Origin: Pseudomonadales bacterium | GTDB lineage: Bacteria > Pseudomonadota > Gammaproteobacteria > Pseudomonadales > Litorivicinaceae | Length of the DNA: 5,538 nucleotides | Reading direction: 5' to 3' | Assembly (NCBI GenBank): GCA_012269655.1 | Contig: JAAXJV010000055.1 | Coordinates: forward strand, 1-5,538 | Part shown: positions 1-5,538 of the stretch, piece after piece | How positions within the stretch are numbered: position 1 is the first letter of the stretch | Layout: every line of letters starts with the position of its first letter | Notes under the pieces: model-generated | The model's input: the letters and a program-made list of their open reading frames with translations, nothing else | Database searches by the model: none | What the model was told of the DNA's origin: nothing | Program-made: the position numbers and the translations under genes

Positions 1-1
1 C

Positions 2-733
2 GGGTTTTTCGATTGGGGGGCAGGCAAGGATGCTGACGTCATCGCCCTTCAAAACATCTGTTGCCGAGAATGGAAAATCGAGGACGACCCTCGCTTTGAC
101 CTAGCCGGCTTCGAGCGCTTCTTATTCGAGGGCGAGGACGAGGCCTGGGGCGGCACCTGTATTTATTTGCGTCAAATGCCCAAAGCCGTCATGCGTGGGC
201 TGTCTAACTACGATATTGATAAATACGGCACCTTGATCCAAGCCGATTACGATCAAGTCAGTATCGCCAGTATCTGGGTTCCTCAAGGATTCGATGCCCC
301 ATCGCTCAAGGTCCAGCATGAGATGCGCGAAACCTTGAAAACCGTCATGAGCAAAGTCAGGCGCAAGCGTCGTTTATTTATTTACGCCGGCAACTTCCAA
401 ATAGCTCACACCGAGGATGACCTTACCGATCCGGATCAGCATGGCCTGACACCCGGCTTTCGTAAGACTGAACAAGACTGGATGGACGAGCTTATCTTTG
501 AAATCGGCTATCGCGATGCGCTGCGCGAGGTGACCGCCGACAGCGGCTATTACAGTTGGTGGCCCAGCCTTGAAGAATTGGGCGGCGCGGGGTCAGACCC
601 GGGTGCCTGGCGGGTAGATTATCAAATCGTCAGTGAATCACTGGGGCCTAAAGTACTGACCGCCAGCTACTACACCGAGCGACGATTCAGCGATCACGCA
701 CCGCTGATCGTCGACTACGATATCGAGCTTTAG
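2..733 (+). CDS. crc: Crc-like catabolite repression control protein (exonuclease III fold), 5' partial
   Basis: The reading frame is open from base 2, giving 243 residues. By comparison with Crc (about 259 residues) roughly 17 N-terminal residues lie off the left edge, so the ATG at 167 is internal. The fold is endonuclease/exonuclease/phosphatase, exonuclease III branch. Pseudomonas-Crc-like features are the ADVIALQ strand, the [12 protein letters not shown] segment, the RRKRR basic patch, the SWWP motif and the [10 protein letters not shown]-terminus. Against E. coli XthA the key positions read E34 to N18, Y109 to W92, D151 to N131 and N153 to Q133. D206, D231 and H232 keep the acids and histidine. 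Nuclease activity is therefore doubtful (inference). Known Crc proteins act with Hfq to block translation of catabolic mRNAs. Position next to rph matches Pseudomonas, where pyrE lies on the other side of crc. The alternative is a divergent XthA paralogue. Confidence 0.78.
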   Translation, partial: GFFDWGAGKDADVIALQNICCREWKIEDDPRFDLAGFERFLFEGEDEAWGGTCIYLRQMPKAVMRGLSNYDIDKYGTLIQADYDQVSIASIWVPQGFDAPSLKVQHEMRETLKTVMSKVRRKRRLFIYAGNFQIAHTEDDLTDPDQHGLTPGFRKTEQDWMDELIFEIGYRDALREVTADSGYYSWWPSLEELGGAGSDPGAWRVDYQIVSESLGPKVLTASYYTERRFSDHAPLIVDYDIEL

Positions 734-1449
734 CCCTGCGCCAGCGCCTGGCGCTGGGCTTGAAACAATCGCTGGGTGCCAATTTCGGCCAAGTCCAACA
801 ATTGATTAAGCTCGCTTCGATCAAAGGCCGCACCCTCTGCCGTGCCTTGAATCTCGACCAGCCCTTTGTCTTCTAGCGCAATCACGTTCATATCGGTATC
901 CGCGCTGGAGTCCTCGTCGTAATCGAGATCCAACACGCATTCACCCTGGTATACCCCAACGCTGATCGCCGACATCAAACCGATCACCGGGTCTTGGTTC
1001 AATACTTTGTCTCGTTGCAGACCATTAATAGCATCCACCAAAGCAATCGCTGCGCCAGTAATCGCCGCACAGCGCGTTCCACCGTCGGCCTGAATGACAT
1101 CGCAATCGATGGTGATTTGACGCTCGCCTAGTTTTTTCAAATCCACCATGGCACGCAGCGAGCGTCCAATCAGACGCTGGATCTCGACCGTACGTCCCTG
1201 CTGTTTGCCCTTGGCCGCTTCACGGTTCATGCGCGAATGCGTTGAGCGGGGTAACATGCCGTATTCCGCGGTGACCCAGCCTTGGTTCTTGCCGCGTAAA
1301 AATCTGGGCACACTTTCTTCGATGGTCGCGGTACACAACACTCGGGTACGGCCAATGGAAATAAGAACACTGCCCTCGGCATGACAGGTAAAGTTGCGTT
1401 CAATAGAGATATCGCGAAGTTGGTCGAGCTGACGTTGGCTGGGACGCAT
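730..1449 (-). CDS. rph: Ribonuclease PH
   Basis: RNase PH is a phosphate-dependent 3'-5' exoribonuclease that trims tRNA precursors and works as a hexameric ring. The 239-residue product has the normal family length and is full-length. It has the HAEGSVL start of the fold, the conserved [13 protein letters not shown] stretch (58-70), R86 in the [12 protein letters not shown] segment, the QADGGTR loop with G124-T125-R126 (phosphate binding), acidic D180 and D186 in the [10 protein letters not shown] motif (probable metal site), and VEIQGTAEG. The frame is open upstream to 1533, but homologues begin MRP. An AAGGA ribosome site (1460-1456) sits 6 bases before the ATG at 1449, whereas it is directly adjacent to the ATG at 1455, so 1449 is chosen. 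It is convergent with crc, the stop codons overlapping by 4 bases, and divergent from gmk. Confidence 0.96.
   Translation of the reverse strand: MRPSQRQLDQLRDISIERNFTCHAEGSVLISIGRTRVLCTATIEESVPRFLRGKNQGWVTAEYGMLPRSTHSRMNREAAKGKQQGRTVEIQRLIGRSLRAMVDLKKLGERQITIDCDVIQADGGTRCAAITGAAIALVDAINGLQRDKVLNQDPVIGLMSAISVGVYQGECVLDLDYDEDSSADTDMNVIALEDKGLVEIQGTAEGAAFDRSELNQLLDLAEIGTQRLFQAQRQALAQG
741..757. repeat. Inverted repeat at the crc/rph 3' junction
   Basis: The arms CCAGCGCC (741-748) and GGCGCTGG (750-757) are perfectly complementary around a single T. In RNA this would fold as a 6-7 bp GC-rich stem with a small loop. It starts 7 bases after the crc stop codon and lies inside the last codons of rph, which encode the C-terminal Gln/Ala-rich tail. 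There is no T-run after it on either strand, so it is not a standard intrinsic terminator. It could still block 3' exonucleases at the end of the crc mRNA, or it may simply reflect codon choice in the rph tail. Confidence 0.4.
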
Positions 1450-1470
1450 AAACATTCCTTGGTTTAGAGG

Positions 1471-1499
1471 CTGAGCAGGATACCAAAACCCGTTACACT
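1471..1499 (+). promoter_or_regulatory. Possible sigma70-type promoter of gmk, start site at the gmk ATG
   Basis: A TACACT hexamer (1494-1499, 4 of 6 matches to TATAAT) is preceded at exactly 17 bases by CTGAGC (1471-1476, 3 of 6 matches to TTGACA). The usual 6-base gap from the -10 box puts the transcript start at about 1506, the A of the gmk start codon. The -35 match is weak. The location is favoured because only 56 bases separate the divergent rph and gmk starts, and any promoter closest to gmk should lie here or inside rph. Confidence 0.3.
1477..1485 (-). promoter_or_regulatory. Possible extended -10 promoter of rph
   Basis: On the minus strand the bases read TGG followed by TATCCT. This is an extended -10 (TGn) with 4 of 6 matches to TATAAT. 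No good -35 box is seen at 16-18 bases, which extended -10 promoters tolerate. Transcription would start near 1471, giving a leader of about 22 bases that contains the AAGGA ribosome site. The element lies in the spacer of the proposed gmk promoter, so the two would compete for polymerase. It is a pattern match only. Confidence 0.3.
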
Positions 1500-1505
1500 T
1501 CGCCG

Positions 1506-2153
1506 ATGAAAGATTTATCTCCACGCGGCTCATTATTCGTCGTCGCCGCGCCCTCAGGCGCGGGCAAAACCAGTTTGACTCGCGCCTTACTTGAAAACGT
1601 CAGCGGCCTATATCTATCGGTTTCGCATACCACCCGTACGCCGCGTCCTGGCGAGGTCAATGGCCGGGAGTATCATTTTGTCGACCGAGGTGAATTCGAT
1701 CGCATGATCGCAGCCGAGGAATTTCTCGAGCACGCCCAAGTATTCGGCTTCGAGCACAGCTACGGCACCAGCAAAGCGGCGGTTGAGCTGCATCTAGCAC
1801 GAGGCAATGACGTCTTGCTAGAGATCGATTGGCAAGGTGCGGATTTAGTCAAAGCGGCCATGCCTGAAGCCCAAAGCATTTTCATCCTGCCTCCGTCGCG
1901 GGACGAGTTAGAGCGCAGGCTAACGGGACGCGGGACTGATTCAGCTGAAGTCATTGCAGCGCGCATGTCGACCGCCGAGAACGAAATGCAACAGTGGCGT
2001 AAATTCGATTATCTGATCATCAATGATGACTTTGATAGCGCCCTTCAGGAGTTGGTGGCCATCGTATCGGCCCGGCGCAGTCTGACCTCACATCGGGGCG
2101 CCGCCAGCCTAGATCTGCTACAAAGTTTGTTGCCGGATGAAAAGATCGGTTAA
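1506..2153 (+). CDS. gmk: Guanylate kinase
   Basis: Gmk phosphorylates GMP to GDP with ATP in the cytoplasm, an essential step in making GTP, dGTP and (p)ppGpp. The 215 residues show the P-loop A15-PSGAGKT-22, the GMP-binding segment [13 protein letters not shown] (S40, R44, R47) with Y56, then E75 and the SYGTS motif (Y86, T88). The IDWQG strand follows at 107-111, and an arginine-rich lid with R137, R138 and R142 around 135-154. Length is close to the E. coli enzyme (207). Only the ATG at 1506 fits: there is no ATG, GTG or TTG in frame between it and the rph start region, and none between it and the P-loop. No Shine-Dalgarno sequence is visible before it, which is unusual. It is the first gene of the gmk-rpoZ-spoT-ridA run, with rpoZ 39 bases downstream. 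Confidence 0.97.
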   Translation: MKDLSPRGSLFVVAAPSGAGKTSLTRALLENVSGLYLSVSHTTRTPRPGEVNGREYHFVDRGEFDRMIAAEEFLEHAQVFGFEHSYGTSKAAVELHLARGNDVLLEIDWQGADLVKAAMPEAQSIFILPPSRDELERRLTGRGTDSAEVIAARMSTAENEMQQWRKFDYLIINDDFDSALQELVAIVSARRSLTSHRGAASLDLLQSLLPDEKIG

Positions 2154-2192
2154 ACTACAACGCTCGCTCAATCCAATTGGAGATCGCCAGTT

Positions 2193-2483
2193 ATGGCACG
2201 TGTAACCGTCGAGGACTGCCTCGAAAACGTCGACAACCGTTTTGAATTGGTCATGCTGGCTTCACGCCGCGCACGCCAAATCTCTGTCCAGGGCAAAGAG
2301 CCCATGGTCGAACTGGAAAACGACAAGCCGACCGTACTGGCCCTGCGCGAAATCGCTGAAAACCTTGTGAATTCGGACTTTATGGCCGCACAAGACGAAG
2401 CCGACCGCCAGGCCGCAGCCGAAGAAGCGGCCCGCGAAGAAATGCGCAAGTCAGGCAATCTGGACAGCAGCTACGAAGCTTAA
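2193..2483 (+). CDS. rpoZ: DNA-directed RNA polymerase omega subunit
   Basis: Omega is the small polymerase subunit that wraps the beta-prime C-terminus and aids assembly of the enzyme. The 96 residues open with the signature [11 protein letters not shown], then NRFELV (15-20), the RRARQ helix (25-29), and [13 protein letters not shown] (42-54). The tail from about 65 is an Ala/Glu-rich helix ending in a variable segment. Length is slightly above E. coli omega (91). The N-terminal A2-R3 and R52 are kept; in E. coli this end of omega helps form ppGpp site 1 with beta-prime, which fits the adjacent spoT gene. A GGAGA ribosome site (2179-2183) lies 9 bases before the ATG. Cotranscription with gmk and spoT is inferred from spacing. 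Confidence 0.97.
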   Translation: MARVTVEDCLENVDNRFELVMLASRRARQISVQGKEPMVELENDKPTVLALREIAENLVNSDFMAAQDEADRQAAAEEAAREEMRKSGNLDSSYEA

Positions 2484-2494
2484 GGCCTTCCGCC

Positions 2495-4588
2495 ATGTCC
2501 ATTGATACGCTCTGCGAGCAACTCACCGACTACCTGGATATTGACCAGATTCGAGAAGTTCGCCGGGCGTATTTTTATTCCGAGCAAGCCCACACCGGGC
2601 AATCACGCCGCTCCGGCGAACCTTACATCATCCACCCGCTGGCCGTAGCCGGCGTGCTGGCAAACATGCGCATGGACCATCAATCCCTGATGGCCGCGAT
2701 GTTGCACGATGTGATTGAAGACACCGGCGTGACACGGGACGGACTGGCCGCTCAGTTCGGTGATCCGGTGGCTGACCTGGTGGATGGCGTCTCAAAGCTG
2801 ACCCATATTCATTTTGAAAGTGCCGCGGAACAACAAGCCGAGAACTTTCAAAAAATGGCCATGGCGATGGCCAAAGACATTCGCGTCATCATGGTCAAAT
2901 TGGCCGACCGCTTGCACAACATGCGCACAATTGGCGCGCTAAAACCCGAAAAGCGTCGCCGAATCGGCCGTGAAACCCTCGATATCTACGCACCCATTGC
3001 CAATCGCCTCGGCATGTATGAGTTGCGCTCAGAGATGCAGGAGCTGTCCTACCGGGCACTGCACCCGATGCGTTTGGGGCGTCTAGAGCAGGCCGTAGCC
3101 AAGGTCGCCGGCAACCGTAAGCGGGTGGTAGAAGAAATCGAGGCAGCCATCTCTGGCAGGCTAGAGCAGCTCGGTTTGAAAGGGCGCGTCATTGGCCGTG
3201 AAAAACAGGCCAACTCGATCTATCGCAAAATGAAAAATCAGCACAAGTCCTTTGCCGAAATTATGGACGTGTATGGTTTTCGAGTCGTCACCGACACGGT
3301 CGACGACTGTTATCGAGTGTTAGGGGCCATGCATGGGCTCTACAAACCCCGGATTAGCCGCTTCAAAGATTACATTGCCATTCCCAAGGCCAATGGTTAT
3401 CAATCCCTGCACACCACATTGGTCGGCATGCACGGCATTCCCATCGAGATCCAAATTCGCACTGAAGAAATGGAGCAGATGGCGGCCGTCGGTATCGCGG
3501 CGCACTGGTTGTACAAAGACCAGCAAGATGGCGCCACACCAGACCGTGCCACACGCTGGGTTCGCGACCTGATGGAAATGCAGCAAACGGCTGGGGACAG
3601 CTTAGAATTTATTGAAAGCGCCAAGGTCGATTTGTTCCCTGACGAGGTCTACGTATTTACGCCCAAGGGCAGCATTTTAGAGCTTCCTAAAGGTGCCACC
3701 GCTGTTGACTTTGCCTACGCGGTTCACACCGATGTCGGAAACCGTTGTGTGGCCTGTCGAATTGACCGGACACTGGCGCCCCTTTCGCGTCCGCTGAATT
3801 CGGGTGAAACCGTAGAAATCCTAACCGCGCCTAACGCGCGGCCAAATTCTGACTGGCTCAGCTTTGTCACCACAGGCAAGGCACGCGCCGCTATCCGCCA
3901 TACCCTAAAGCAACGCGAGCAGTCTGAATCGATCAAATTGGGCGAACGGATCCTGACTCGCGCGCTGCTACCCTATGACATCGAGTTGGATCAGCTGACT
4001 ACTGAGCAAACCCAAGACCTAATTGAACATCACAAGGTTGATACCTTCGAGCAGGTGCTGGCTCAGATTGGTCTGGGCGATATCCCCGCGCTGTCGGTCG
4101 TCGGCCGTTTAACGGGTGAAGACGAAACCGGCAGCTCAGACAGTTCAAAACCCTTGGCGATTGCGGGCTCAGAAGGCGTCATGGTGACCTACGGTCGATG
4201 CTGTATGCCGGTGCCTGGAGATGCCATCGTGGGTCTGATCAGCCGAGGCAAGGGCATCGTCGTGCACCAAGAACGATGCCGTACCGTCGCCGAGCATCTC
4301 AACAACCCTGAGCGAACCATGGCCGTGGCCTGGGATCAGGACGTGCAGGGCGAATTTGAAGCGTCGCTGAAAATCGAGGTAGAAAACCAAGCCGGAGTGA
4401 TAGCACAAATCGCAGCCGCCGTGGCCGATGCGGGCGCCAGTATCGAAGGCATCTCTCGAGAAGAGCGTGACGCTCAAATCAGTGTCCTGCAGATGATTGC
4501 CGGCGTGAAAGATCGAATCCACTTAGCCCGCGTCATGCGACGTGTTCGGGCTCAAAAACCTGTCCTGCGAATCAGTCGCGGGCAATAA
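2495..4588 (+). CDS. spoT: Bifunctional (p)ppGpp synthetase/hydrolase SpoT
   Basis: SpoT degrades (p)ppGpp and, more weakly, makes it from GTP/GDP and ATP. The 697 residues match the usual length (E. coli 702). The N-terminal HD hydrolase domain (about 1-175) has H47, H71-D72, E75-D76, D138 and N142 in place. The synthetase domain (about 195-340) has the REKQANSIYRKM segment (235-246), D258, the RFKD motif (289-292; RxKD marks the bifunctional type, ExDD the RelA type), KANGYQSLHT (298-307) and catalytic E318 in EIQIRT. Then come TGS (about 383-445), a helical region, a conserved-cysteine domain (C569, C570, H591, C595) and a C-terminal ACT domain (about 621-697). A poorly conserved acidic/serine linker spans 541-553. 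The likely ribosome site AAGG (2482-2485) overlaps the rpoZ stop, suggesting translational coupling. The full set of key residues argues that both activities are possible. Confidence 0.97.
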   Translation: MSIDTLCEQLTDYLDIDQIREVRRAYFYSEQAHTGQSRRSGEPYIIHPLAVAGVLANMRMDHQSLMAAMLHDVIEDTGVTRDGLAAQFGDPVADLVDGVSKLTHIHFESAAEQQAENFQKMAMAMAKDIRVIMVKLADRLHNMRTIGALKPEKRRRIGRETLDIYAPIANRLGMYELRSEMQELSYRALHPMRLGRLEQAVAKVAGNRKRVVEEIEAAISGRLEQLGLKGRVIGREKQANSIYRKMKNQHKSFAEIMDVYGFRVVTDTVDDCYRVLGAMHGLYKPRISRFKDYIAIPKANGYQSLHTTLVGMHGIPIEIQIRTEEMEQMAAVGIAAHWLYKDQQDGATPDRATRWVRDLMEMQQTAGDSLEFIESAKVDLFPDEVYVFTPKGSILELPKGATAVDFAYAVHTDVGNRCVACRIDRTLAPLSRPLNSGETVEILTAPNARPNSDWLSFVTTGKARAAIRHTLKQREQSESIKLGERILTRALLPYDIELDQLTTEQTQDLIEHHKVDTFEQVLAQIGLGDIPALSVVGRLTGEDETGSSDSSKPLAIAGSEGVMVTYGRCCMPVPGDAIVGLISRGKGIVVHQERCRTVAEHLNNPERTMAVAWDQDVQGEFEASLKIEVENQAGVIAQIAAAVADAGASIEGISREERDAQISVLQMIAGVKDRIHLARVMRRVRAQKPVLRISRGQ

Positions 4589-4608
4589 CCCAATAATACG
4601 GAACCCTC

Positions 4609-4989
4609 ATGAGCAATCGCAGCATCATTCATACTGACAATGCACCGGCCGCTGTTGGCACCTATTCACAAGCGGTAAAAGTCGGCGAAACGGTCTACCT
4701 ATCGGGTCAGATCCCTCTGATTCCCGAGACCATGGAATTGGTCGAAGACTTCCCGGGTCAAGTACACCAGGTATTCAAAAACTTGACGGCTGTGTGTGAA
4801 GCCGCCGGTGGCCGGCTAGATGACATCGCCAAGCTGAATATTTTCATGACCGATCTATCCAACTTCGCGACGGTCAACGAGATCATGGCTCAATACTTCA
4901 CCGAGCCCTACCCAGCCCGTGCTGCAATCGAAATCAGCGCGCTCCCCAAGGGTGCTCAGATCGAGATGGACGGTATTTTAGCGCTGTAA
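4609..4989 (+). CDS. ridA: RidA-family reactive enamine/imine deaminase
   Basis: RidA (YjgF/YER057c/UK114 family) is a cytoplasmic trimer that hydrolyses 2-aminoacrylate and other enamine/imine products of PLP enzymes. The 126 residues have the normal family size. Motifs are [13 protein letters not shown] (11-23, with Y19), the SGQIP turn (32-36), the [11 protein letters not shown] helix (58-68), and [20 protein letters not shown] (102-121). R104 is the conserved carboxylate-binding arginine and E119 the conserved acid. The family's usual GPY reads GTY here. A weak ribosome site (CGGAA, 4599-4603) precedes the ATG, 20 bases after spoT, so it is probably the last gene of the operon. A RidA gene at this position matches Pseudomonas rather than enterics. 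Its 3' end overlaps the convergent epimerase gene by 12 bases. The exact subfamily (RidA or Rid1-7) is not certain. Confidence 0.92.
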   Translation: MSNRSIIHTDNAPAAVGTYSQAVKVGETVYLSGQIPLIPETMELVEDFPGQVHQVFKNLTAVCEAAGGRLDDIAKLNIFMTDLSNFATVNEIMAQYFTEPYPARAAIEISALPKGAQIEMDGILAL

Positions 4990-5538
4990 GGCACGCAGTA
5001 CGCTGGCGTAACCGCTTTGGTGATCGGGGTGAATCAGCTGATAGTTGATCTCGTCGATCCCCAACGACTCAATCCAGCGCTGCCCGCCTCGGGTACTGGC
5101 TTCGCCACTAAATGCGGGCATCGGCCGGCCACTGCGACGGGCAATAAAGGCCGCTACCTGACCCAAGGTCGCCTGGTCCTCGTCCACACCATGAATCACT
5201 TCGGGCACGTCTAAACCCGACTGAATCGACCGAATCACACAACGTAACAGCCCAACACAGTCGTCCTCATGGATCCGATTACTGGGTGCATTTGCAACGC
5301 CTCGCACCTGCCCCTGCAGGACGCTATCCAAAAAGCGCGTGCGAGTGGGGCCGTAAATACCAGCAAAGCGCACCACCGTAGTTGGAAAATCCTGCTGTGC
5401 TAAATACTGCTCAGCTTGGTAAAGGATACGGCCGCCGGGGCTATTGGGATTGGGCACGTGAGACTCGTTGATCGGGTGATCGGCATCGCCAAACACGCTG
5501 GTGGAAGACACAAAGGTCACATGCGGGCGACGCTCAGC
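4978..5538 (-). CDS. NAD(P)-dependent epimerase/dehydratase-family protein (atypical extended SDR), 5' partial
   Basis: The frame is open to the right edge, so 186 C-terminal residues are visible. About 90-100 N-terminal residues, including the Rossmann GxxGxxG nucleotide loop, should lie outside. The GTG at 5520 is an internal valine inside a continuous SDR strand, not a start. Visible marks are the SSTSVFGD strand, [10 protein letters not shown] (the extended-SDR RxxxIYGP motif), and the [12 protein letters not shown] segment that normally closes over the cofactor. The usual YxxxK pair is not seen: the matching GRILYQAEQ helix has Y (codon 5421-5419) followed four residues later by Q, as in YeeZ-like atypical members where this helix reads GRxLLxAE (from memory). 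The substrate cannot be told from sequence. It is convergent with ridA, with stop codons in overlap. Confidence 0.85.
   Translation of the reverse strand, partial: AERRPHVTFVSSTSVFGDADHPINESHVPNPNSPGGRILYQAEQYLAQQDFPTTVVRFAGIYGPTRTRFLDSVLQGQVRGVANAPSNRIHEDDCVGLLRCVIRSIQSGLDVPEVIHGVDEDQATLGQVAAFIARRSGRPMPAFSGEASTRGGQRWIESLGIDEINYQLIHPDHQSGYASVLRALQR

Noticed and set aside
167..169. ATG as the start of the first gene
   Set aside because: The same frame is open back to base 2 and encodes clear Crc/exonuclease III sequence (ADVIALQ strand), so this Met is internal.
1450..1533. Longer N-terminus for rph from the ATG at 1533, or from the ATG at 1455
   Set aside because: RNase PH proteins start MRP. 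The extra 28 residues resemble no family sequence and would overlap the gmk start. The AAGGA site is spaced correctly (6 bases) only for the ATG at 1449.
2154..2192. Separate promoter or terminator between gmk and rpoZ
   Set aside because: No hairpin with a T-run and no paired -35/-10 boxes are visible in these 39 bases; only the rpoZ ribosome site is clear.
2168..2458. 96-residue open frame on the minus strand opposite rpoZ
   Set aside because: It mirrors the omega gene almost fully, and its Ser/Ala/Arg-rich composition is typical of antisense shadow frames.
4169..4522. 117-residue open frame on the minus strand inside spoT
   Set aside because: It lies opposite the well-conserved C-terminal domains of SpoT, has no recognisable motif or ribosome site, and is a shadow of codon bias.
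4999..5010. TACGC-TG-GCGTA palindrome just after ridA, as a terminator
   Set aside because: The loop is only two bases, the stem is short and no T-run follows. It lies in the coding sequence of the epimerase tail.
5518..5520. GTG as the start of the epimerase gene
   Set aside because: It would lack the whole Rossmann nucleotide-binding half. The frame continues to the window edge and the valine sits inside the strand leading to SSTSVFGD.
1..5538. Mobile element, CRISPR, tRNA/rRNA or defence system
   Set aside because: No direct-repeat arrays, terminal inverted repeats, transposase/integrase motifs or cloverleaf-like sequences were seen. Well-recognised housekeeping genes fill nearly all of the window.

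Overview
The window is a compact stretch of housekeeping chromosome from a gammaproteobacterium. The order crc - rph - gmk - rpoZ - spoT - ridA is, from memory, the arrangement seen in Pseudomonas and its relatives. In enterics spoT is followed by trmH and recG instead. A Crc-type protein also points to the Pseudomonadales/Oceanospirillales side of the class. Base composition is moderately GC-rich throughout. I see no tRNA, rRNA, CRISPR array, insertion sequence or other sign of recent transfer. The genus cannot be fixed from this window.

Layout, left to right. (1) Bases 2-733, plus strand: a 5'-truncated crc-like gene, an exonuclease III-fold protein with a partly dismantled active site. (2) Bases 730-1449, minus strand: rph (RNase PH), convergent with crc and overlapping it by 4 bases. 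(3) Bases 1450-1505: a 56-base divergent control region. It holds possible overlapping promoters for rph and for gmk, and no yicC gene. (4) Bases 1506-4989, plus strand: a probable operon of gmk, rpoZ, spoT and ridA with gaps of 39, 11 and 20 bases. (5) Bases 4978-5538, minus strand: the C-terminal two thirds of an NAD(P)-binding epimerase-type protein, convergent with ridA and overlapping it by 12 bases. No stretch of 300 bases lacks a gene.

The plus-strand operon joins guanine-nucleotide supply to the stringent response. Gmk makes GDP from GMP. SpoT makes and degrades (p)ppGpp, which is built from GDP/GTP. Omega (RpoZ) forms part of one of the two ppGpp sites on RNA polymerase in E. coli. 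RidA removes reactive enamine/imine intermediates of amino-acid metabolism. Crc, with Hfq, represses translation of catabolic mRNAs in Pseudomonas, and RNase PH trims tRNA 3' ends. The region is therefore dominated by post-transcriptional and growth-rate control.

I found no convincing new multi-gene system. The points most worth a second look are the Crc-like protein that looks intermediate between a nuclease and Pseudomonas Crc, the possibly leaderless gmk transcript, the missing yicC, and a Crc/Hfq-like A-rich motif just before the ridA ribosome binding site.
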